NCBI RefSeq assembly: GCF_026914185.1
Contig: NC_070570.1
Location: 4,836,001 to 4,900,000 of the forward strand
Length of the DNA stretch: 64,000 bases
Reading direction: 5' to 3'
Origin: Puccinia triticina
Taxonomy: Eukaryota; Basidiomycota; Pucciniomycetes; Pucciniales; Pucciniaceae
The first letter of the stretch is position 1; each line of letters opens with the position of its first letter. Shown piece after piece: positions 55,329 to 64,000 of the stretch. The notes below the pieces were generated by a model. That model was given only the letters and a program-made list of their open reading frames with translations, had not been told where the DNA came from and did not search any database. Both the position numbers and the translations under genes were made by a program.

Positions 55329-55732
55329 TATTTTTCTGATCATCCAACCAATTCTCGGGCTCTCTCCCCATCTCCGATCCGCCTCCGCAATGAGGATAAA
55401 CTACCGTCAGCTTCGATCTCTGATCCCCTCCGCAATGAGAATAAACTACCATCAGTTGAAAGTTGTCTCCGCAATGAGGGTAAACTAGGTTTGTTGCATT
55501 TTGATGAGAATGAAGGATGGTATTTACAGGTTCCTTGTGGAGGCATAGGAGTACAGAAGTAAGTCCTCCCATGTGTATGCACCTCGGGTAGCTACTACCA
55601 TTGTTTTGAAAACATCACATTTGCCACATATGTGAGCCTGGCGGGAATCTCTTTTCTTCTTCTTTTTTTTCAGTTCTTAGGCTGGCGTGGTGGAAGGAGC
55701 AGACTAGGGACAGTCTGCAAATGGTGGGTGGA

Positions 55733-56401
55733 TGTGGTGGCCAGATGGGTACAGGGCCTCAAGATCATCAAAATCCAGAATTCATCAAGATCAGACATCT
55801 CAACAGCAAGACTCTTCAGCCTCAAGATTCTCATCAAGCCCCTCATTCTCAATATCCTTCAAGATCCCTTCCCCCTTCTTTCTCTTTATGCTCTTTTTCA
55901 TGTTTCTTGGTCCTAACACATGATTCATGTGGGTTTCTTTCATCTTGTTTGTTTTATATCTTCTCTTCTGTTGGTTGTTGTTGTGTTGTGTTTTCTTTTC
56001 TCTCCTTTTGGTGTTGTTTTGTAGTTAGGGATGTGATGACATGTCCTGTGACATGTCACTCCCCAGAGTCCAAGTTTGAGTTCAAACTTGGAGGATGGGG
56101 CGGCATGGGACTTGCTCTGATCCAAGAGAAATTCCATCACCCTTTTCTGATCCGCTCGCAGTATCCCCAGCACTATTCTTGATCCTTTATCTCTGATCCT
56201 GATCCCTTATCATCATCTGATCCTTAACAAACCAACCACCGCCAACGGTATTCCATCCCCGTCGTCTCTCAAAAATCCCCCCCCCAACGCTATCACTTTC
56301 TGATCCTCATTGCTCTTCATCCGGACCACCACGAGGGCAGCCTCAACAGCACCTTTCCCCTCAACGCTCTGCCTACCGCCTGGCATGGTAGGAGTTCCAC
56401 A
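55733..56401 (+). repeat. 3' LTR of the Gag-only element
   Basis: It is the same length as the 5' LTR and almost identical (for example CTCGACGCT at left, CTCAACGCT here). A purine-rich stretch with GGTGGGTGGA lies just upstream. Confidence 0.88.
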
Positions 56402-56970
56402 CCGGTTAGACCGGTCATTGAGGGGACTCACCCCCTCTTGATGACCGGTTAGACCGTTCATTGGGAGGACTCATCACCTCTCAATGACTGGCACAGACCA
56501 GTCATCGAGAGGACTCATCACCTCTCAATGACCGGTTAGACTGGTCATTGAGAGGACTCATCACCTCTTGATGACCGGTTAGACCGGTCATTGAGAGGAC
56601 TCATCACCTCTCAATGACCGGTTAGACCAGTCATTGAGAGGACTCATCACCTCTTGATGGCCGGTTAGACTGGTCATTGAGAGGACTCACCACCCCTTGA
56701 TGACCAGTTGGACCGGTCATTGAGAGGACTCACCACCTCTTGATGACCGGTTAGACCGGTCATTGAGAGGACTCATCACCTCTTGATGACCGGTTAGACT
56801 GGTCATTGAGAGGACTCACCACCTCTCAATGACCGGTTAGACCAGTCATTGAGAGGACTCACAGCTCTAGATGACCGGTTTGTGCCGGTCACCATGGGGA
56901 GTAACAGCTCTCAATGACCGGTCTTTGCCCGTCACCGAGAGACTCACCACCTCTTGATGACCAGTCAGAC
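56402..56970. repeat. Palindromic minisatellite, about 43-bp unit
   Basis: About a dozen units of TTAGACCGGTCATTGAGAGG plus ACTCAYCACCTCTTGATGACCGG. Within each unit GGTCATTGAGAGG pairs with CCTCTTGATGACC, so every unit is a hairpin. It continues the array left of the LTR element. Confidence 0.9.
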
Positions 56971-57317
56971 CTCATGATTTTGTGAATGAAGTCATAGTCA
57001 TTTTTAATTGACCTCTCTTGATCTTTGAAAGATGGTTGAATCATGAGTTTAATGTTTGGCATTTTTTTGGGATAGTAGCAAAGAGATCTTGTTAGTTCAT
57101 TTATTCTCCAACAAGGTGTATTACAAACTTAAAGCTTACCAATTTTAATTTTACCGAATCTTTTAGAAAAGTGCCTGATAGGCTTCAAGCCATTGGCAAT
57201 TCTCTTCTCTTCTTCAGTGGAATCAAAAAATGAAGGGGTAGTTCTGAAAGGCCTGGATAAACTGCTACTGGTTGCTTCAGAATCCATACTTTCTTGGTTT
57301 TCATCATCATCTTTGAT
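56971..57317 (-). pseudogene. Secreted-family fragment D
   Basis: The inverted segment covers the 3' part of exon 2, intron 2 and the first bases of exon 3 of the family (complement of copy F about 62140-62475). With fragment E it makes one inverted copy split by the 57318-60768 insertion. It is truncated on the left by the minisatellite. Confidence 0.85.
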
Positions 57318-59069
57318 CCAAGTATATTAAATCCACACTTTTGTGGAAATTGGAATCATGGGTTCTCCCTGCATTTTTCTGAAAAGGGGCTAAAAAATTA
57401 GCCCCACACCCACAAATGGAAAATTGGAACTCCTGTCCAACCTCCAATTTTCTCAGGTACCAGCACATTACGCTTAATGCCGCAAGAAAATAAATTTAAA
57501 GTCCCCGAACATAAATGCCTTGTACTTGCCCCCCAATTCCTGAACCAGAAATGAAAAGGGGCAGGATTCAACCCCCTCGTGCCTGTCGCAAATGCAAGGG
57601 CAGGAGGGGGGCAAAAGTTAAATGTGCCCAGCGCCGAAATGAGTAAAAGCACCTCCCTTGGTCAATTGCAACTGCAAATGACGGGGGAGGGGCTGAAAAC
57701 CTGCGCAAACGCGACAGGGAAGTAAAAGGGGTTATGTCCCCCCCGGGCCTAATGCAACTGCAGAGGCGGAGGGGAACAGGACGAGGTCTGCTCAAGCTGT
57801 GCAAATGCAACAGCGGAGCTCAACCTGTCAAGGGGAAAACAGTTGGCAAGGGGGGGGGGGGTCGATATATATTTGTTTACTTACTCCGCCGAAAAAATGT
57901 TTCCGGCAGGAAACTCTCCGTAGGAGCATTTCAACCTGTATTCTGTGTTGTTTGCCCAAACTGGGAACCAGGGGCTCCCGCTTCAGACCGCCCTCCCAAC
58001 CCACAGTTTAATTAGCGGCTCCTGTTTCAATGAGCCCTTCAAACAGGAGTGCATGCGTGCAAACCTTCCTTAACCTGGAATATTCTTTTACCAGGAGTGA
58101 AACGCGAGGTCGGATTGGTCCACGGGGCCGTTACCCCGTACGAGCTGGCAGAAGTGGGTCCGAACACCTAAGCGCCGGTACAGCCAAGCACCAAGGCGGT
58201 TGAAGCATACAGGGGCATGCCTCGCCTATCTAGCAAGAGGCGGCAACACGGCGAGTACAGGGAGGTGCCTCCTAAGAGAGTCCAGACTCGAGCTTGACCA
58301 GGTCTCTCTCTCTCGTCCCTGCTCTCCTCCCTTCCCCTCCACTTGGCTCCAATCCACTCTACACTCCCAGGCTTGATTTTTCCCCCTTCCGATCAGATCG
58401 AATCCGAAGATGTATTTAGATAGGGTGAGGGTCTTACACCCTTGCCAACACACTGCCGTGTGTGCTGCTCCAGAGAGGAAGGTACCTCCGCTCCCATCTC
58501 TTCCCCTTGAGTTGCCACAAGGCGCTGGGCTTCTCTACCCGAGACTCCGAGCCCTCTTGCAACCTCTGGGTGGTTGAAAGAGAGAGGCGGAGTCCCTCTA
58601 GCCACCCACAAGCGACATTCCTCTCCTATGACCCGTAAACAGCGATCTCAGGGGGCCACTCCCGTTTCCCAGGATCTCCTAGAAACTGCAAGGTATCAAA
58701 CATGTTCTGCAGCATACTCTAACCCCTGCACCCTGTGCACTACGCGGTAACACTCGCGCCTTTTAAACATAGGCCCGGGACTCCATGGCTCCTCCCGTCA
58801 CCTGAGGCCAGAGTGGATTGGTCGCAAGACCGCTCTTTTTGGGTTTTAGAAGTGAGCCATACTCCTGCCGGCTCAACCCGGGGAGACGGTTGGGGGGACC
58901 TCCTCTCGTGTCAGCCACCCGGACCCGGGGAAAGGATAGGGGAGGCGTGGTTGTCGTACTATACTAGCAACTTCATCACCACCCCCTACACTCGCAAGCG
59001 TCGGCAGGAACCTCTTCAACGGTGCAAACCTATTTGAGTGAACCTCCGCGGAATGATGGTGCAGCATAC

Positions 59070-59190
59070 ATACAACTGACAGTCAAACCCCCCCCATTCA
59101 AGTCTGCCAGCAACTGACAGTCAAACACCCCCATTCAAGTCTGCCAGCAACTGAAAGTCAAACCCCCCCATTCAAGTCTGCCAGCGCCTC
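59070..59190. repeat. Short tandem repeat, three units
   Basis: CAACTGACAGTCAAACCCCC followed by CATTCAAGTCTGCCAG occurs three times, with the C-run varying in length. Confidence 0.8.
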
Positions 59191-59526
59191 AGGCAAACTT
59201 CCCCTGTGGTAAGTGAAACTCTCAGCAACTTGGAATCATGGGACCATCATCAAATATTTATTGTGGGGCACCCCTTCCAACAAGGCGCCACGGGGAGCGT
59301 GGCATTAAGATTGTTGTTAAACCTGAGGGCAACGGCTGCTTGAGGAGGGTTTCTGCCCAACACAATGAGGTGGTGTGGTTGGTTGTTCAACTAATCTTAT
59401 TGCCTTAAGTAGCTACCACCTTGAACCGCGACAAACACTGAGTACAATCCGTAGTCTGGCCTTCAACTTCAATACCACAAATCAGACTAACTGAATTTTA
59501 ATCTTCTTTGCTTCAACCTCACCAAA

Positions 59527-60287
59527 ATGCTCCTAAAGACAAAGATGATATTTGCCTCAAACGGTACGTTTACTGAGGAGAACAGATTACACTTTGTCAG
59601 GAAGTTCATGGCGGTCACCGTGGTAAGTCATCTTTATATTGCTCTCTCAAAAGAGACTACTACAATTTTTCAGGCCCGCCAATTTTTCAGGCTGCCCAAT
59701 GGTAGTACTCCGCTTGCAAGTAAAAGCTACATTACTTTGTCGGGAAGATGGACTCGCAGGATAAAAGTTTGTCCTGTGAACTTGACAACAACGGACTACT
59801 TGGACACACCTCTCAAAACAGGCAAATTGTATGTGATTCAAGGGGAAATAAAAGGTGTGAACTTCATGCGGGTGCCTAAATTTATGTGAAGCGCAGGTGA
59901 CAAGAGGCAGTCCAATCTGAGCAAACATCACTCTAAGTGGGAACGGGTCCGTGTTTCCGGTGTTGGCACGGTAATTAAGATTGAGACCAAAATACCTGGC
60001 CGGATAGAAATGAGATTTTGGTTGACATAACGGTGGAACATTTAGGCGGGGTGGGTGTTGGACTCAATTTGCTCAGGAATTGTACGCTGAGTTATACTAA
60101 TAATTTGAATAGCTTGCCGACAACGGAGTCTTTTGCGTCCATTGTGTTTCAGGGTTGGCTTCTAAATTTTTGGCGAGGGATGCTTTTATTCAACAGCAGC
60201 AAGATCAAATATAAGGGTTTATTGGATGGGTTTGGCAGGAGATCTTGTCAAATGGTCATTGAGGTGAGTGACTCTCTTAATTGGTGA
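59527..60287 (+). pseudogene. Decayed gene of an uncharacterised family
   Basis: The first part, MLLKTKMIFASNGTFTEENR to KFMAVTV, is followed by a probable 51-nt intron (59621-59671) and RQFFRLPNGSTPLASKSYIT, CPVNLTTTDYLDTPLKTGKL and YVIQGEIKGVNF. A stop comes at 59887. Homologous-looking coding resumes in another frame with VDITVEHLGGVGVGLNLLRN, SLPTTESFASIVFQGWL and FWRGMLLFNSSKI up to a donor-like GTGAGT at 60264. The strand-rich first half could be an OB-type fold. I recognise no named domain. Confidence 0.5.
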
Positions 60288-60768
60288 ATCAGATGCCCAT
60301 CCTCCGGTTTTAAACCTTCACTCCCTTCAGGTAGCCCATGCAACGGTCTTGTTGGAGGATCTACTCAACAATGATTCCAACGGCAGCTCCAGCTCATTGA
60401 ACATTGATTTCTGACTGGCCCATTCAGGCACTTCTTCACCCGTAAATCTGTAGGCTGATTGATGAGTTGGTGTTTTACTTTAGGGTAGAAAGTCTTGGCT
60501 TCTGTTTGTGTAGGAATTTTTGTTAACTGTGTGAGGTTACTATGCAAACTGGGGAAAAGTGTCACATCCCATCCTTCATACATTTCTGGTAGCCTTCCCG
60601 CTCAGCGGTTGCAGTGCTCAGGCCTCTACCTACCACGCTTTGCACGTTGTGATCTACTGGGGGTGTGTATGAGTACCAGTAGCCATTCCTTTGAGGAGGG
60701 CTACTGGAGGGCTGTGTATGCCAAACTTTGTGGGTGCGGCGGCGAAGCCGCTTTGAACTCTAGTTTTG

Positions 60769-61205
60769 TTAAAATCACTGGAAAATGAATCTGTTTTGAT
60801 ATTTTTGCCTTTTTCTAAGGTTCTGGATACTGAATTGCTTCCAGCCATGAGACTTTTATTGCTGCCTATTTTATCAGAACCTATTGTAGTTAATCCAGGA
60901 ACATCTGGAATAGTTATCAGATGTGTAAAGCAACATCAGTTTTTGCAAAGAGGAACAGCGGAAGATTAAAGTAAATCACCTTCCAATTCCATGCATTGGA
61001 TTAATTTGCAAAGGGAAAATATCCACAATCCTTTATTTTGAAGGACTGAAAGGATCTTCATGGTATAATCAGGTTAGAAAATGAAGCAGTAGTTGAGCCA
61101 ATACGGGCCAGAGAGTTATGTGTGTTATTTACTATTTTGTTTTGTTTTTGTACTTTGGAATAAACAGGAAGGGAGCAGAACTATTTGGCTAATGCCACAG
61201 AAGGA
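60769..61205 (-). pseudogene. Secreted-family fragment E
   Basis: The inverted fragment has the family start codon (complement at 61059-61061), exon 1, intron 1, the first part of exon 2 and about 145 bp of upstream flank. It faces copy F head to head, with the junction near 61205, so E and F share matching upstream sequence in opposite orientation. Confidence 0.85.
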
Positions 61206-61832
61206 GAGGAAATGGTATGTGGACTTCCCTTTGGAAATAGCCCTCACCCCAACACAACCACCTTTATACATCAAGGATTAAAGAAATACATAATATTTAT
61301 TCCTGTCTGTCCCTGATTCACTTCTGGCAGCCTTTACATACATCTGGCTCATCTTGTTGTTTCAACTTTACTTTATGTGGATGTTTCATTTGAAATACAT
61401 GGCTGCCACCACAGCTGCTACAAAACAACCTCACGCAGACCCTGACCATTTCAGAAAAAAAACAAGTATTGATCCTTCCTGGCCCAGACCCCCTCCAATG
61501 AGGCTTGCTCATGGATGTGACTTTGTTTTGTTTCATGTTGTTTTTTCACCTCATTTTTTGTGTATATATAAACCTTTAACTTCCTCACATGTTTCCTTCC
61601 TGATCTTTCATTCCATTCTCATCTCCTTTCCGGTTCAACTCTGCAAATTCTTCCCTGATTCTGGATATCATCTTAAGCAAATTTAGCCTCCTTCTGTGGC
61701 ATTAGCCAAATAGTTCTGCTCCCTTCCTGTTTATTCCAAAGTAAAAAAACAAAACAAAATAGTAAATAACACACATAACTCTCTGGCTCGTATTGGCTCA
61801 ACTACTGCTTCATTTTCTAACCTCATTATACC
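61206..61832. other. Upstream flank of secreted-family copy F
   Basis: Almost identical to 47255-47873, the flank of copy C. It presumably holds the family promoter. No gene. Confidence 0.6.
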
Positions 61833-63451
61833 ATGAAGATCCTTTCAGTCCTTCAAAATAAAGGATTGTGGATATTTTCCCTTTGCAAATTAATCCAATG
61901 CATGGAATTGGAAGGTAATTTATTTTAATCTTCTGCTGTTCCTCTACACAAAAACTGATGTTGCTTTACACATCTGATAACTATTCCAGATGTTCCTGGA
62001 TTATCTACAATAGGTTCTGATAAAATAGGCAGCAATAAAAGTCTCATGGCTGGAAGCAATTCAGTACCCAGAACCTTAGAAAAAGGCAAAAATATCAAAA
62101 CAGATTCATTTTCCAGTGATTTTAAGAAAATCAAAGATGATGATGAAAACCAAGAAAGTATGGATTCTGAAGCAACCAGTAGCAGTTTATCCAGGCCTTT
62201 CAGAGCTACCCCTTCATTTTTTGATTCCACTGAAGAAGAGAAGAGAATTGCCAATGGCTTGAAGCCTATCAGGCACTTTTCTGAAAGATTTGGTAAAATT
62301 AAAATTGGTAAGCTTTAAGTTTGTAATACACCTTGTTGGAGAATAAATGAACTAACAAGATCTCTTTGCTACTATCCCAAAAAAATGCCAAACATTAAAC
62401 TCATGATTCAACCATCTTTCAAAGATCAAGAGAGGTCAATTAAAAATGACTATGACTTCATTCACAAAATCATGAAGAAGTGGCATTCTGATTTCAATAA
62501 AACCAAAGCTACATGTTGTGTGAAGAGAATTCCATGGCATAGCCAAGATCAAGTATCAGAAACTTATGAGCTTCTTCTAGATTTCATTGAATCAATTCCA
62601 CCAAAAAACATTTTTGGTAGATACAATTGCTTTGATGTGTGATCTGGTGAAATCTCTTATGAAAATGCTGTTAATAGATTGAGCCCATTCCAGATAGCTG
62701 CTATCTACAAAGAATTTGCAAGCAAGAACATTTACACACCCACAAACCTGCCACATATAAAAAAGTCACACTGTGATATGAAAATTACCTTAGATCAACT
62801 CCAGAGTTTTTTGGCTGGTTACATGAAGAAGTCACTCAGCTTCAGAGGAGTCTGGATTCCTTATGATAGTTGCACTAAAATTGATCTAATGAATAAGGGA
62901 AACAGGAGAGACTTTGAACCCAAAAGAATAATAATTCATGTGATTGATTACATGCTCAAGTACAACATAATCAAAGGAAATCATTTCAATGAACACTTTG
63001 AGAATAAAGAAACACTTGATATATGTGCAACAACAATGGTAATGAACTACATAATACAACATGGAAATCTTTTCATCTCTTACATTGATAGATGGTATCA
63101 ATATCCTAGCACCAAATTAATGCCTGAAATTGGTGAATTTTCAGATTTCAGGATTTTCACAGATGGTGAGTCAGGATGAGGAATTGGTGATGGCCTTATT
63201 CCAAAATGCTTTCCTCTGACTGATTTGAACTTGATTTCTTATCTTTTGAAATCAAAATAATGGTACAGTTTTGAGAAAAAAGGGGCAGGTGATGTTTTCA
63301 CATTGCTCTGTTGCAACATCAATCTCTCACATATATCATGATTTAGACCACATTCCTGAAATTGCAGAATATTTAAAAGATTTCAGTTATTGGGATGTCA
63401 TTGAAGTATTGCAAGATTTCCAAAAAGGCAGGATGAAAAAGGAAAATTCAT
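61833..63451 (+). pseudogene. Secreted-family copy F, nonsense and 3' truncated
   Basis: Exons 61833-61914, 61990-62307, 62425-63165 and 63269-63451 (cut). Sizes and phases of the first three match B exactly (82, 318, 741 nt). TGA at 62640-62642 replaces CGA of B and C within FDVRSGEIS. Exon 4 runs only to KKENSS before unrelated sequence beginning CCAAGTTTATT. Substitutions such as NEIKDDD to KKIKDDD show that it is older than the B/C split or decaying faster. Confidence 0.85.
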
Positions 63452-64000
63452 CCAAGTTTATTAAAGACTCTGAATCACAAAACAAAAATTCAAGGGTTTC
63501 CCCTACAAATCTTCAAAAAATCACAAAAACAAGGGTTTCCCCTTCACAACCTCCAGGAAAAAAAGAAGAAGGGTTTTCCCTCTACAAATGCCAAAATCAA
63601 CAAAAAAAGCACAATATTACAACAACCAAAAACAGAGCAATAATCTGCACCCAGCCACCCAAAATCAGCAAGCTGATGCACCGTGGCCCACCATCCATCC
63701 CTGTCTAGCAGGGTTAAAAAATGGTGAGAGGATGACCCCCAGCGCGCCGCATTGAAGGCATTAAGCAAAGGGGGGCCACCGAGTAGAGCCCCTCAAAATG
63801 CGCAAGTGCAACAGCGGAGGGGTTGAGGGCGAACCGCACGCTGGAAGTACAGCGGCAGAGGACACCCTGGGGGTTAATCAAACCCACTGGGAGGACCAGC
63901 TTTTATATCCCACTTGATACCTGGGTAGCCTATCTCTTCCCCTCAACTCCACCTATTGTTGACAACCATCTGCGACTAGTAACCCACTGGGGCCTGCCAG
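63452..64000. other. Sequence right of the copy F truncation
   Basis: It begins CCAAGTTTATTAAAGACTCT at the breakpoint. AAGGGTTT(T)CCC motifs repeat at about 63495-63575. A GC-rich part with GTGCAACAGCGGAGG resembles 57800. No gene is recognised up to the window edge. Confidence 0.4.

Larger units (their letters stand above)
52076..56401 (+). mobile_element. Non-autonomous Gag-only LTR retrotransposon
   Basis: Two 669-bp LTRs (TGTGGTGGCC...GAGTTCCACA) surround about 3 kb carrying a single Gag gene. The 4-bp TSD CCGG lies at 52072-52075 and 56402-56405. The LTRs differ at only a few positions. A primer-binding site starts 2 nt after the 5' LTR. There is no protease, RT or integrase frame, so movement would depend on a relative. 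A segment containing GAAGTAAGTCCT and CACATAYGTGAGCCT is repeated inside (about 52975-53070 and 55555-55645). Confidence 0.88.
57318..60768. mobile_element. 3.45-kb composite insertion between fragments D and E
   Basis: It starts CCAAGTATATTAAATCCACA, like the junctions at 51416 and 63452, and ends CTAGTTTTG before TTAAAATCACTGG of fragment E. It is GC-rich at 57540-58250 with runs of G, and shares GTGCAACAGCGGAGG-like blocks with 63800. No convincing coding occurs before 59527. From 60288 to 60768 nothing is recognised. Type unknown; a LINE-like or composite origin is a guess. Confidence 0.45.

Noticed and set aside
52075..55923. Duplicated short plus frames in the LTRs
   Set aside because: They are the same LTR sequence twice, with no start context or domain.
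58226..59067. Several small frames on both strands
   Set aside because: They overlap each other in GC-rich sequence without motifs or splice support.

Overview
The window reads as a gene-poor, transposon-saturated stretch of a fungal nuclear genome, most likely a rust fungus (Pucciniales, Puccinia-like). This is inferred from the 60-117 nt GT-AG introns, from a family of small secreted proteins and uncharacterised transposon-associated families that I associate with rust genomes, and from the mix of Copia, DIRS, CACTA/tnp2, hAT and Tc1/mariner-type elements. No species can be fixed by eye.

Ordinary genes are few. They are a secreted lysozyme-fold (lytic-transglycosylase-like) protein cut by the left edge (1-997, minus, four exons), a shortened SRP72-like gene (9895-11091, minus), and an intact five-exon B-type cyclin (12167-14307, plus). 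About 7 kb around the cyclin is duplicated in tandem. The first unit is cyclin plus secreted-family gene A (12167-20750). The second is a wrecked cyclin copy plus secreted-family gene B (21126-32880). The secreted family (four exons, every intron in phase 1, about 620 aa) has six copies: B is intact. A and C are each broken by one clean insertion. D and E are inverted fragments. F carries a nonsense codon and is truncated.

Most of the remaining DNA is nested mobile elements, and many insertions can be resolved to the base from target-site duplications (TSDs). A Copia element (3017-8982) sits inside a TA-flanked MITE and itself carries a solo LTR inside gag. A DIRS-type element with a spliced gag (21874-27364) and a small hAT-like MITE lie in the cyclin pseudogene. 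Foldback-type elements with 3-bp TSDs interrupt family gene A (17207-19243) and a tnp2-type transposase gene (42003-43145). One SAM-like-domain gene (36810-40891) is split by a hAT-like element and two solo LTRs with 8-, 5- and 4-bp TSDs. A Gag-only LTR retrotransposon (52076-56401), with an unusually long tRNA-Tyr-like primer site, lies inside a palindromic minisatellite. A 174-bp-monomer satellite occupies 34490-35905.

The most unusual recurring signal is architectural. Three sequence-unrelated loci (17520-18625, 37800-38320, and 51840-52075 with 56402-56970) are arrays of short palindromes, and two of them form the core of DNA elements with TIRs and clean TSDs. The best candidates for undescribed biology are these palindrome-cored elements and the secreted multi-exon family that they repeatedly hit.
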